A stretch of 36,060 nt of DNA from JAHELQ01 sp965603365. GTDB taxonomy: Bacteria; Acidobacteriota; Aminicenantia; UBA2199. Below, piece after piece: positions 16,673-24,823 of the stretch (position 1 is its first letter; each line of letters opens with the position of its first letter). Under the pieces are notes generated by a model. That model had not been told where the DNA came from. It ran no database searches and saw nothing but the letters and a program-made list of their open reading frames with translations. Location: NCBI GenBank assembly GCA_965603365.1, contig CBFDCR010000056.1:1-36060 (forward strand), read 5' to 3'. The position numbers and the translations under genes are program-made.

Positions 16673-17605
16673 ATGAATTCGGTGAATTACTTCAAGGCCT
16701 TAGCCGACCAGACGCGACTGCGGCTGCTCAACCTCTTCCGGCACCATGAATTGAATGTGAACGAGGTGGTGGAGATCATGGAGATGGGCCAATCCCGGAT
16801 CTCCCGGCATTTGAAGATCCTCACCGACAGCGACTTGATCACATTCCGCCGCAGCGGGCTGTGGACCTTTTACTCCGCCGTCGATAATGGTGCCGGATCT
16901 GAATTTATCCGGGCCGTTGGCTATCTCTTTGAAAAGGACAGCATCTTTCCCGAAGATCTCCGGCGGGCCCGGCGGATAAAGGAAGAACGCAGCCGGCAGT
17001 CCAACCAATTCTTTAACGCCATCGCCGAAGATTGGGAAGGATTGAAAAAGGAAATCATCGGTTCTTTCGATTTAAATAACTTTATCCAGAGCAATGTTCC
17101 CCGATGTCATGCCATCGTTGACCTGGGCTGCGGCACCGGCGACCTTCTCCCCTATCTGAAAGTTAGAGCCGACGTCGTCATCGGGGTCGACCGCTCTGCC
17201 AACATGCTGGAAGAGGCCGGAAGGCGGTTTTCAAATGACGAAAGCCAGATCGATTTAAGAATCGGCGATATCGACCACCTGCCGCTGCGAGACGGCGAGG
17301 CCGACCTGGGGATCATCAACATGGTGCTGCACCACCTGCCCTCCCCCCAGAATGCCTTGCCCGAAATTTACCGGATCTTAAAGGCGGGCAGTTCATTTAT
17401 TATCGTGGACTTCCTGCGGCATCGACTGGAGGACATGCGCCAACGGTACGGCGACCGCTGGCTGGGATTTTCCAGGGAGGAGATGGCCAGGTGGTTGAAA
17501 AACGCGGGTTTTCAGCCCGGAAACATAAGCTTATTTGATCTCAGCAAGGGCCTGAAAGGATTTATTTTGCCCTCAATTAAAATAGAAAAAGAAAAAGGAG
17601 TATGA
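16673..17605 (+). CDS. ArsR-family regulator fused to SAM-dependent methyltransferase (SahR-like)
   Basis: A 310-residue protein. Residues about 1-85 form an ArsR winged helix (ADQTRLRLLNLF, recognition helix MGQSRISRHLKIL, wing ITFRRSGLWTFYSA). I see no cysteine metal site in that domain. Residues about 110-300 form a class I methyltransferase fold with motif I VDLGCGTGDLLPYL (149-162) and later motifs IGDIDHLPLRDGEADLG and MVLHHLPSPQNAL. It directly precedes ahcY, one base apart. ArsR regulators of this kind next to ahcY (SahR) are known in Proteobacteria to sense S-adenosylhomocysteine. The methyltransferase fold here could be the ligand sensor or an active enzyme. The start is fixed because an upstream ATG at 16668 runs into TGA after two codons. 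Confidence 0.88.
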   Translation: MNSVNYFKALADQTRLRLLNLFRHHELNVNEVVEIMEMGQSRISRHLKILTDSDLITFRRSGLWTFYSAVDNGAGSEFIRAVGYLFEKDSIFPEDLRRARRIKEERSRQSNQFFNAIAEDWEGLKKEIIGSFDLNNFIQSNVPRCHAIVDLGCGTGDLLPYLKVRADVVIGVDRSANMLEEAGRRFSNDESQIDLRIGDIDHLPLRDGEADLGIINMVLHHLPSPQNALPEIYRILKAGSSFIIVDFLRHRLEDMRQRYGDRWLGFSREEMARWLKNAGFQPGNISLFDLSKGLKGFILPSIKIEKEKGV

Positions 17606-17606
17606 C

Positions 17607-19031
17607 ATGAAATCATTGGAACTGGATTTAAACTTAAAACACAAGGTGGCCGACCTCTCGCTGGCCGAATGGGGCCGCAAAGAGATGGAAATGGCAGAAC
17701 TGGAGATGCCCGGCCTCATGGCGGTCCGGGAAAAGTACGGCCCCCAGAAGCCGTTCAAAGGATTAAAAATAACCGGCAGTCTGCATATGACCATCCAGAC
17801 GGCCATGCTGATCGACACCCTGGTGGCACTGGGCGGCGATGTGCGCTGGTCTTCCTGCAATATTTTCTCCACCCAGGATCACGCCGCTGCTTACATCGCC
17901 CGCAAAGGGGAAGCGGCCGTATTTGCCTGGAAAGGGGAGACACTGGAGGAGTACTGGTGGTGCCTGGAGCAGGCCCTGACCTGGCCCGACGGCTCGGGGC
18001 CGGACCTGATCGTGGACGACGGCGGCGATGCCACCCTGTTCATTCACGAAGGCGTCAAGGCAGAAGACGACCCCCCCCTGCTGGAACAAACCTATAAGGT
18101 CAGGGAATTTCAGATCCTGGTGGACCGCCTCAAGGCGGGTTATGAAAAAGATCCCCGCCACTGGCACAAAATGGGCGAAAAGATAAAGGGGGTCTCGGAA
18201 GAGACCACCACCGGAGTGCACCGGTTGTACCAGTTGGGACGGGAAGGCAAGCTTCTGTTTCCCGCCATCAATGTCAACGACTCGGTGACCAAATCGAAGT
18301 TTGATAACCTGTACGGCTGCCGCGAATCTTTAGTAGACGGCATCAAACGGGCCACCGACATCATGCTGGCCGGTAAGAAGGTGGTGGTTTGCGGTTACGG
18401 CGATGTGGGCAAGGGCAGTGTGCAGTCTTTTCTCGGTTTCGGGCCGCAGGTCTATGTCACCGAAATCGATCCCATCTGTGCCCTGCAGGCAGCCATGGAA
18501 GGCTTGCCGGTGGTCCGCCTCGAAGATATGGTAGAGGAGGCGGATATTTTTGTCTCCGCCACCGGAAACTACCATGTGATCCGGGGCGAACACATGGAGC
18601 GCATGAAGGACGGCGCCATTATCTGCAATATCGGCCACTTCGACAGCGAAATCGAAATGACTTACCTGGAGAACACACCGGAATGTAAAAAAGAAAATAT
18701 TAAACCCCAGGTGGATAAGTGGACACTGAAATCGGGTCGCGCCATCATCGTACTGGCGGAAGGCAGGCTGGTCAACCTGGGCTGCGCCACCGGCCATCCC
18801 AGCTTTGTCATGAGCAGCAGCTTTACCAACCAGTGCCTGGCCCAGATTGAACTGGCCGGCAAAGACCACGAAAAAAAAGTGTACACCCTGCCCAAGAAGC
18901 TGGATGAAGAGGTGGCCCGGCTGCACCTGGATAAACTGGGTGTCCGGCTCAGCCGGTTGAACCGGGAACAGGCCGATTATATCGGCGTGCCCGTTGATGG
19001 ACCCTATAAGCCGGATCACTATCGTTATTAA
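17607..19031 (+). CDS. ahcY: Adenosylhomocysteinase (SAH hydrolase)
   Basis: A 474-residue enzyme that splits S-adenosylhomocysteine into adenosine and homocysteine, removing the product inhibitor of methyltransferases. Motifs: substrate region GSLHMTIQTAMLIDTLVALGG and SCNIFSTQDHAAAYIA; NAD-binding GYGDVGKGSVQSF; catalytic VNDSVTKSKFDN; and a C-terminal tail ending KPDHYRY. The long form is present, with the roughly 40-residue insertion LLEQTYKVREFQILVDRL...HKMGEKIKGVSEETTTG. AAAGGAG sits six bases before the ATG, inside the end of the regulator gene. The tight coupling makes this an autoregulated methyl-cycle operon; metK, the SAM producer, lies elsewhere in the window with no visible copy of the operator. 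Confidence 0.97.
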   Translation: MKSLELDLNLKHKVADLSLAEWGRKEMEMAELEMPGLMAVREKYGPQKPFKGLKITGSLHMTIQTAMLIDTLVALGGDVRWSSCNIFSTQDHAAAYIARKGEAAVFAWKGETLEEYWWCLEQALTWPDGSGPDLIVDDGGDATLFIHEGVKAEDDPPLLEQTYKVREFQILVDRLKAGYEKDPRHWHKMGEKIKGVSEETTTGVHRLYQLGREGKLLFPAINVNDSVTKSKFDNLYGCRESLVDGIKRATDIMLAGKKVVVCGYGDVGKGSVQSFLGFGPQVYVTEIDPICALQAAMEGLPVVRLEDMVEEADIFVSATGNYHVIRGEHMERMKDGAIICNIGHFDSEIEMTYLENTPECKKENIKPQVDKWTLKSGRAIIVLAEGRLVNLGCATGHPSFVMSSSFTNQCLAQIELAGKDHEKKVYTLPKKLDEEVARLHLDKLGVRLSRLNREQADYIGVPVDGPYKPDHYRY

Positions 19032-19042
19032 GTCGAAGCGTT

Positions 19043-21682
19043 TTACTTAAAATTTTCGCTTTTGTGCTTCAAATAGTGGAGGGTGTTTAACGCTTGCAGC
19101 GGCGTAATATTGGAAATGTCGATTTCCTTCAATTTCTCCCGGATTTCATCCCACACCTTTAGCTCGGCATCTTCGGGGAAAAGATTTTTCTGTTCTTCCG
19201 GCAGCTTCTCGATCTTCCCGGTGATTCTCTCTTTGACCAGGCGATTCATCTCCTTTTTCTCCAGGTTCAGCAAAATCTCCTTGGCCCGCTCAATCACCGT
19301 GCCGGGAATACCGGCGATTTTGGCCACGTGAATGCCGAAGCTCTGGTCTGTGGCCCCGGGCACCACCTTGTGGAGAAACACCACATTGTCCTGCCACTCT
19401 CTCACCGAGATGTGATAATTTTTTACCCGGTCCAGGATATGGGAAAGTTCCGTCAACTCATGGTAATGGGTGGCAAATAGGATCCTGGGCCTCTCCTTTA
19501 AGCCATGTAAATATTCGACCACGGCCCAGGCAATAGAGAGGCCGTCAAAGGTGGAGGTGCCGCGGCCGATCTCGTCCAGTAAAATCAGGGATTTTCCGGT
19601 GGCATTGTTCAGGATAAGGGAGGTCTCGATCATCTCCACCAGGAAGGTGGATTTACCCTCAATCAGGGCATCGGAAGCACCGATGCGGGTAAAAATCCGG
19701 TCACATATTCCGATGGTGGCCTTTTCCGCCGGCACGAAGTAGCCGGCCTGGGCCAGGATTAGCAGCAGGGCATTCTGGCGCAGATAGGTCGATTTCCCCC
19801 CCATGTTGGGGCCTGTTATGATCAGGATCTGGTTGGTGCCGGCAGAGAGGCTGGTATCGTTGGGGATAAATCCTTTGTCGGTACTCAGCTCCACCACCGG
19901 GTGGCGCCCGCCCACGATTTCAATTCCGTCCCCTTTTGAAATAGAGGGCCTAATATAATTCCGGCGCTGGGCCAGTTCACCCCCGGCCGCCAGCACATCG
20001 ATCAGGGCGATCAGGTCGGCATTGCGGTTCAGGGGATCTGCATACCGCTGGCACTCCTCCACAATTTTTTCATAGAGATCTCTCTCGATTGAGACGATCT
20101 TCTCCTCGGCCCGCAGTATTTTATCTTCCAGGTCTTTTAACTCTGCCGTAATAAAGCGCTCGGCATTGACCAATGTCTGCTTGCGGACATAGTGATCCGG
20201 CACCAATCTTAAATGGGTTTTGGTCACCTCTATAAAGTAGCCAAACACCTTGTTGTATTTGATCTTTAAGGAGGAAATCCCGGCCTTCTGTTTTTCCGTT
20301 TTTTCCATGGAGGAGATAATCTTCTTGGCATTTCGGCTGATATCCCTTAACCCGTCGAGTTCCCGATTGTAGCCGTTTTTAATAAAATTCCCCTCGTTGA
20401 GATTGTTGGCCGGATCATCGGCAATGGCCGTTTCGATCAACTCGGTCACCTGGTTCAAGGGGTCCAGGCTGTTGAATACCGAATGGATGATCTCAGACTG
20501 GAGTGTTTCAATCTCCTTCTTGATTCCGGGTATCTGCCGCAGGGTCTCCTTGAGATTCAGCAGGTGGGTGGGCAGGGCCACATTCAAAGAGATTTTGGAA
20601 TTGAGTTTAGCCAGGTCACCGAAATACTTCAAAACTTTCCGCACCTCTGTACGGGCGATCAAGTTTTGGGCCATCTCTTCCACCCCGTCCAGTCGTTTAT
20701 CGATCTCGCCCTTTTGAATCAGTGGGTAGGAGAGCCATTTCTGGAGTAACCTGCGTCCCATGGAGGTAACGGTAAAATCGACGGCGGCAAAGAGACTGCC
20801 CTTTCCGGTTCCGGTGCGGAGATTTTTTAGTATTTCCAGGTTTTTAAAGGATACGGAATCGAGAATCATGGAATTCTCTTCCGGGATGAAACGCAGCGAA
20901 GAAATATTTTTCAAAGCCGTTCTGCGGATAGACTTCAGGTACTTAATCAGCACACCGGCGGCGGCTACGGCAGATTCGTAGCCCTGAAGGCCCAGTCCCT
21001 CGATGCTCTCCAGTTTAAACTGTTTCTTGAGAAGCTCCTCATTTTCAAAGTAATTGTATTCAAAGCCCTCATATTCGTTGATGAGCATATCCGGTGCTTC
21101 GGGGAAACGTTTCCGGATCAACTCCAACTCCCTGTTGAAATCCGGGGGAACGACAACCTCGCGGGGAAATCTGCGGTAAAACTCGTTTAAAAATGCCTCG
21201 AAATCATGATTTTCAAAACTCCTGACCTCGAAGTCGGAGACCGCCAGATCGATAGAGGCCATGGCCAGCCTTTTGTCGTCCCTGTAAATGGAAATCACGA
21301 AGTTGTTCAGGCCGGTGTCGGCGGTTTCGATCTCTAAGGCGGTGGCGGGGGTGAGGACGCGGGTGACCTCCCGTTTGACGATGCCTTTGGCCTGGGCCGG
21401 GTCTTCCACCTGATCGCAGATGGCCACCTTGAAACCGTGCTTGAGCAATTTGGCGGCATAGTTTTCCATGGCGTGGTGGGGAATGCCGCACAGGGGAACC
21501 GCATCTTTTTTATTTTTGTCCCGGCTGGTAAGTACCACTTCCAGTACCGGAGCGGCAGTCCTGGCATCCTCAAAAAACATCTCGTAAAAGTCACCCATGC
21601 GGAAAAAGAGGATGGCATCGGGATAGTCCTTCTTGATCTCGAAATACTGCTTTAACATGGGTGTGAGATTCTTGTTCTCCAT
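19043..21682 (-). CDS. mutS: DNA mismatch repair protein MutS
   Basis: An 879-residue mismatch-recognition ATPase. The N-terminal domain has the mismatch-probing Phe-x-Glu region in ILFFRMGDFYEMF (about 25-37). Connector and lever domains follow, then the ABC-type ATPase with Walker A TGPNMGGKSTYLRQ (about 615), the Q-loop/signature region ILLDEIGRGTSTFDG and FATHYHELTEL. The C-terminal part continues to a helical tail. I place the start at the ATG at 21682 (MENKNLTPMLKQYF), because the extra 11 residues upstream are unlike the family and overlap the promoter. It converges on ahcY with 11 bp between stop codons. Confidence 0.96.
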   Translation of the reverse strand: MENKNLTPMLKQYFEIKKDYPDAILFFRMGDFYEMFFEDARTAAPVLEVVLTSRDKNKKDAVPLCGIPHHAMENYAAKLLKHGFKVAICDQVEDPAQAKGIVKREVTRVLTPATALEIETADTGLNNFVISIYRDDKRLAMASIDLAVSDFEVRSFENHDFEAFLNEFYRRFPREVVVPPDFNRELELIRKRFPEAPDMLINEYEGFEYNYFENEELLKKQFKLESIEGLGLQGYESAVAAAGVLIKYLKSIRRTALKNISSLRFIPEENSMILDSVSFKNLEILKNLRTGTGKGSLFAAVDFTVTSMGRRLLQKWLSYPLIQKGEIDKRLDGVEEMAQNLIARTEVRKVLKYFGDLAKLNSKISLNVALPTHLLNLKETLRQIPGIKKEIETLQSEIIHSVFNSLDPLNQVTELIETAIADDPANNLNEGNFIKNGYNRELDGLRDISRNAKKIISSMEKTEKQKAGISSLKIKYNKVFGYFIEVTKTHLRLVPDHYVRKQTLVNAERFITAELKDLEDKILRAEEKIVSIERDLYEKIVEECQRYADPLNRNADLIALIDVLAAGGELAQRRNYIRPSISKGDGIEIVGGRHPVVELSTDKGFIPNDTSLSAGTNQILIITGPNMGGKSTYLRQNALLLILAQAGYFVPAEKATIGICDRIFTRIGASDALIEGKSTFLVEMIETSLILNNATGKSLILLDEIGRGTSTFDGLSIAWAVVEYLHGLKERPRILFATHYHELTELSHILDRVKNYHISVREWQDNVVFLHKVVPGATDQSFGIHVAKIAGIPGTVIERAKEILLNLEKKEMNRLVKERITGKIEKLPEEQKNLFPEDAELKVWDEIREKLKEIDISNITPLQALNTLHYLKHKSENFK

Positions 21683-21689
21683 CCCCCAA

Positions 21690-21698
21690 ATTATAACA
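21690..21698 (-). promoter_or_regulatory. Extended -10 promoter of mutS, seven bases from the ATG
   Basis: The minus strand reads TGTTATAAT (21698-21690), an extended -10, followed by TTGGGGG and the ATG at 21682. No good -35 is seen (TTTTTG at 17 bp), as expected for an extended -10 promoter. The predicted start point is at or next to the ATG. Confidence 0.65.
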
Positions 21699-21763
21699 CA
21701 TTTATCTCCCCCCAAAAACCTAAAAGAAGCGACAATAGCGGTTGGAATCGATCCATCTTAAGA

Positions 21764-21787
21764 AAAACAATAGGGCTGTATAGTTTT
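21764..21787. promoter_or_regulatory. Palindromic operator-like site 1
   Basis: A 24-bp site with arms AAAACAAT and ATAGTTTT (7 of 8 complementary) around AGGGCTGT. It is a near-copy of the site at 21797-21820; the two centres are 33 bp apart, about three helical turns, so both would face the same side of DNA. It lies upstream of the AAA/DUF4143 promoter. Confidence 0.6.
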
Positions 21788-21796
21788 AACCTAGTT

Positions 21797-21820
21797 AAAA
21801 CGATAGAGCCGTATCGTTTT
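21797..21820. promoter_or_regulatory. Palindromic operator-like site 2
   Basis: A 24-bp site with perfect 8-bp arms AAAACGAT and ATCGTTTT around AGAGCCGT, ending two bases before the -35 of the AAA/DUF4143 gene. The link between sites 1 and 2 is itself a palindrome (GTTTTAAC-CTA-GTTAAAAC, 21783-21801). No regulator gene is adjacent, so the binding protein is unknown. Confidence 0.65.
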
Positions 21821-21822
21821 TC

Positions 21823-21851
21823 TTGACTTGTCAAGGAAATAGTAATATATT
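21823..21851 (+). promoter_or_regulatory. Promoter of the AAA/DUF4143 gene (leaderless)
   Basis: TTGACT (21823-21828), 17 bp, TATATT (21846-21851), then six bases (ATATCT) to the ATG at 21858. No Shine-Dalgarno is present. Confidence 0.75.
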
Positions 21852-21857
21852 ATATCT

Positions 21858-23186
21858 ATGAATTATACGGCATTTATGTTGCAAAACCCCTGGCGGGAGG
21901 GCCAATCCATAGAGGACAGATCCGTCAAAAGGGACTTCTTTGCAAAAATTTCAGAGGATCTGGATAACAAAGAGATCACGGTCATCACCGGAAGCCGTCA
22001 GGTGGGCAAAACGACTCTTATCAGGAGCCTGATTTGTCAGCTACTGGCAAAGGGTGTCCCGCCGAAATCTATCTTCTACTTCAACCTCGACGACTTTAAC
22101 CTCCACCCCTATTTTAAAGATCATACCGATTTCATTGATTTTATCCAATCTGAGCATGCCGGGTTCGCCTACATATTCATCGATGAAATTCAACGGGTAG
22201 AAAATCCCGGACTCTTATTAAAAATTTTATATGACCTGAATCTGAACATGAAGCTGGTGGTTTCCGGGTCGTCGTCGCTGGAGTTAAAATCCAAAATTTC
22301 AGAGCATCTCACCGGCAGAAAACATACCTACGAAATCTATACGTTCTCTTTCGAGGAATTCCTATCTTCAAAAAACGTCGGTTTTTATTTTGAAAAACCG
22401 ATCGATGCTTTAATAAAGTTCCACCAGGGAGACCTAAACCGAATATTGTTCGATTTTGTGACATACGGCGGATATCCCAAAGTGGTTCTTTCCCAGAATA
22501 TCAAGGCCAAAGCCATCGAATTGAAAGAGATATTTGATTCTTATATTAAGAAGGATGTGAAAGATTTTCTTAAAATCGAAAACATCGGCGGCTACAACAA
22601 CCTCATAAAGGCATTGGCGCTGCAAGCGGGAAACCTCATCAATTACCAGGAGTTGAGCCAGATCTCGGGGCTAAACGTATTAACCGTCAAGAAATATATT
22701 GACTATTTAGAGGGCACATACGTTTTTAAAAAAGTATTACCCTTCTTTTCAAACGCCAGAAAAGAAATCTCCAAATCTCCGAAAATTTACTCACAGGATA
22801 CCGGGTTAATGAATTACATTACCGATCGCCTGGACATCAATTCGATTGACATGGGCAGCGTCATGGAGAATTTCGTTTTTAATGAAATCAACAAAAAGGG
22901 GCTGGAAATAAAATTCTGGCGGACCGGCTCCGGCAGTGAGGTCGATTTTATCATCGACAAAATCCCCCTGGAAGTAAAGTCGTCGAGCCTTAACCAGCCC
23001 ACTCTGTCGAAGAGTTTCTTCAGCTATCTTGATTTCTACAAACCGGAGACCGCCTTTTTAATTAATCTCGACTTCTTTGGGGAACGGAAAATAGATGGCA
23101 GAAGCGTCTACTTCTATCCCTTATGGATGATACCGCTGGTCCTCAAGAACTTTTTTATTCAAGGGGATATTGTAGCCCAACAATGA
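21858..23186 (+). CDS. AAA_14 / DUF4143 family ATPase
   Basis: A 442-residue protein of the widespread AAA-plus-DUF4143 group, whose function is not established. The N-terminal P-loop ATPase has Walker A TGSRQVGKTTL (44-54), Walker B YIFIDEIQRVENPG and a sensor-like LVVSGSSSLELK. Next come the helical lid (FSFEEFLSS, TYGGYPKVVL), a winged-helix segment (YQELSQISGLNVLTVKKYIDYLE) and DUF4143 (SPKIYSQDTGLMNY...FWRTGSGSEVDFIID..PLEVKSS). That last part has the D-x9-16-E-x-K pattern of PD-(D/E)xK nuclease folds. It is controlled by the twin palindromes upstream. An independent promoter for the next gene lies 17 bp after its stop. Confidence 0.92.
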   Translation: MNYTAFMLQNPWREGQSIEDRSVKRDFFAKISEDLDNKEITVITGSRQVGKTTLIRSLICQLLAKGVPPKSIFYFNLDDFNLHPYFKDHTDFIDFIQSEHAGFAYIFIDEIQRVENPGLLLKILYDLNLNMKLVVSGSSSLELKSKISEHLTGRKHTYEIYTFSFEEFLSSKNVGFYFEKPIDALIKFHQGDLNRILFDFVTYGGYPKVVLSQNIKAKAIELKEIFDSYIKKDVKDFLKIENIGGYNNLIKALALQAGNLINYQELSQISGLNVLTVKKYIDYLEGTYVFKKVLPFFSNARKEISKSPKIYSQDTGLMNYITDRLDINSIDMGSVMENFVFNEINKKGLEIKFWRTGSGSEVDFIIDKIPLEVKSSSLNQPTLSKSFFSYLDFYKPETAFLINLDFFGERKIDGRSVYFYPLWMIPLVLKNFFIQGDIVAQQ

Positions 23187-23202
23187 GGATTGAATCGGGG
23201 AC

Positions 23203-23231
23203 TTGATGGGGATTTTTTTTTCTGATATACT
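23203..23231 (+). promoter_or_regulatory. Promoter of the rsbW-like/tsaB/rimI unit (leaderless)
   Basis: TTGATG (23203-23208), 17 bp, TATACT (23226-23231), then seven bases (GTCGTAC) to the ATG at 23239. No Shine-Dalgarno is seen. Confidence 0.65.
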
Positions 23232-23238
23232 GTCGTAC

Positions 23239-23658
23239 ATGAAAAAGGCAGAAGACCAGATTTCACTCGATTTTGTGAGCGATTTCAAATACACCGAATT
23301 TTCCGTATTGGTGCTGGGATATATCAGGAATTTTTTAAAAATCGAAGAAGACGATTTTTTCAAAATAGAGATGGCTTTGCGGGAGGTCATCAACAACGCC
23401 ATCAGGCACGGTAACAAATCAGACCCAGGCAAAAGGGTCCGGGTCAAATTCAAGTGGCGAAAAAAATACCTCTATATCAATGTAAAAGACGAGAACTTCC
23501 AAAAAGTCGATTTTAAAAAAATTATTCGAGAGGCCAAAAATAAAGATATTTTATCTCCCAGCGGCAGAGGAATCACGATTATGAAAAACTACATGGACAA
23601 GGTCGAGTTCTTACCGTCAAATCACGGTACGGAAATCGTCATGGAAAAAAGAATATGA
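23239..23658 (+). CDS. RsbW/SpoIIAB-like GHKL ATPase (anti-sigma-type kinase)
   Basis: A 139-residue HATPase_c_2 protein, like the serine kinases that hold stress sigma factors inactive. The N-box is EMALREVINNAIRHGN (44-59, with Asn52/53) and the G2 box PSGRGITIMKNYMD (107-120). The G1 box, usually DxGxG, reads VKDENFQKVDF, so its glycines are missing. ATP binding may be altered, or the protein may bind a partner without phosphorylating it. The start at 23239 agrees with the family length and the leaderless promoter; a TTG 36 bases upstream is part of the -35. It overlaps tsaB by 4 bp (ATGA). No cognate anti-anti-sigma or ECF/SigB gene is in the window. Confidence 0.85.
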   Translation: MKKAEDQISLDFVSDFKYTEFSVLVLGYIRNFLKIEEDDFFKIEMALREVINNAIRHGNKSDPGKRVRVKFKWRKKYLYINVKDENFQKVDFKKIIREAKNKDILSPSGRGITIMKNYMDKVEFLPSNHGTEIVMEKRI

Positions 23659-24383
23659 CCAGGGACGCATCCACAATTTACATACTCTCTTTAGACACCA
23701 CCTCAAAACACTGCTCCATTTCCATTTCCAGGGGCAAGGAGATTCAAATCGAATATAACTTCGTCTCCAACGACAATCTATCTGCCACCCTGATCCCGGC
23801 CATCGATTTTGTCCTGAATAGCATCAACCTGAAACTGTCGGAAATCGAAGTGTTTGGCATCGGCATTGGCCCGGGCCTGTTTACCGGCATTCGGGTCGGC
23901 CTCTCGACCCTCAAGGGAATGGTATTCAAAGATGAAAAGCCGGTCGTACCGATTGTCGCCTTAGAGGCCCTGGCTTACAAATACAAGCACTCTACCTTTA
24001 ATATCATTTCCCTCATCGACGCCAAACGGGATGAAGTTTATATAGGAGGTTACCGTTTCATCCAAAAAGACATAAAAGAAATCATTGCGCCAGGTTTAAT
24101 CCATATCAACGAGTTGAAAGACAACCTGAATGGAATTGCCAATTTCCATTTTGTCGGCAGTGGGGCCAATGCGCACAAAGAGTTCATAAAAAAAAATTTC
24201 AATGATAGCAAGAGACTGCACCGATCAGGCTTCATGGCCTCTGAAATTTGCAAAATATCTTATAGAAGATATTTAAAGGGGGGCGGTATAATGGATTTAC
24301 AGCAGATCAAGCCCCTCTACATCAGAAAACCGGATGCCGAAGCCAACTACCAAAAAACCCAAAATAGCAATTCAAAAAGCTGA
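23655..24383 (+). CDS. tsaB: tRNA threonylcarbamoyladenosine biosynthesis protein TsaB
   Basis: A 242-residue ASKHA-fold partner of TsaD. TsaB scaffolds the TsaD-TsaE complex that makes t6A37 in ANN-decoding tRNAs. The N-terminal LSLDTTSKHCSISIS and the central GIGIGPGLFTGIRVGLSTLKGM are diagnostic; LIDAKRDEVYIGGY follows. It overlaps the RsbW-like gene by 4 bp and rimI by 50 bp, so all three are co-translated. TsaB next to RimI is a common bacterial pairing; the RsbW-like gene in front is not one I know as standard. Confidence 0.93.
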   Translation: MTRDASTIYILSLDTTSKHCSISISRGKEIQIEYNFVSNDNLSATLIPAIDFVLNSINLKLSEIEVFGIGIGPGLFTGIRVGLSTLKGMVFKDEKPVVPIVALEALAYKYKHSTFNIISLIDAKRDEVYIGGYRFIQKDIKEIIAPGLIHINELKDNLNGIANFHFVGSGANAHKEFIKKNFNDSKRLHRSGFMASEICKISYRRYLKGGGIMDLQQIKPLYIRKPDAEANYQKTQNSNSKS

Positions 24384-24819
24384 AGCTCCCGATATCGAGT
24401 CTGTTTATAATATCGAGATAAAGGAATCTTTTCGTCCCTGGAAAAGAAGCTATTTTTTAGCAGAGATTTCAAACGACATTTCCTACTTATATATTTGCCG
24501 GGATCTGGAATCGGGTGATATTGCCGGATACATTGTCTTCTGGATTATTGACGATATTCTTGAAATTCACAACCTGACGGTCAGGGAACCACTCAAGAGG
24601 AAGGGAATTGCTACCGCCTTGTTGAATTTTATATACACGCAGGCGCGTAAAGAAAAGGTAAAAGAGATGTTCCTCGAGGTACGGGAATCAAATCAAAACG
24701 CTCTGGCATTGTACAAAAAACTCGGTTTTAAACTCAAGGGCCGACAAAAAGATTACTACCGTAATCCCCCGGAAGATGCTCTCATTTATAGTAAAATCCT
24801 TCCCCCCGAGGCATCTTAA
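24334..24819 (+). CDS. rimI: Ribosomal protein S18-alanine N-acetyltransferase RimI-type GNAT
   Basis: A 161-residue GNAT acetyltransferase. The acetyl-CoA loop is VREPLKRKGIATALLNFI (R-x-x-G-x-A type), and the C-terminal part has EVRESNQNALALYKKLGFK and the aromatic KDYYRNPPEDA region typical of RimI. The start at 24334 lies inside the end of tsaB in another frame; no strong RBS is visible and no later start leaves an intact domain. It probably acetylates a protein N-terminus such as ribosomal protein S18. It converges with the HD-GYP regulator, with only four bases between stop codons. Confidence 0.88.
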   Translation: MPKPTTKKPKIAIQKAEAPDIESVYNIEIKESFRPWKRSYFLAEISNDISYLYICRDLESGDIAGYIVFWIIDDILEIHNLTVREPLKRKGIATALLNFIYTQARKEKVKEMFLEVRESNQNALALYKKLGFKLKGRQKDYYRNPPEDALIYSKILPPEAS

Positions 24820-24823
24820 ACGA

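Noticed and set aside
18330..19019. A 229-codon frame antisense to ahcY
   Set aside because: Shadow frame without motifs; ahcY is unambiguous on the other strand.
23203..23238. rsbW-like start at TTG 23203 or ATG 23206
   Set aside because: These bases form the -35 hexamer and spacer of a promoter; the family N-terminus fits the ATG at 23239.
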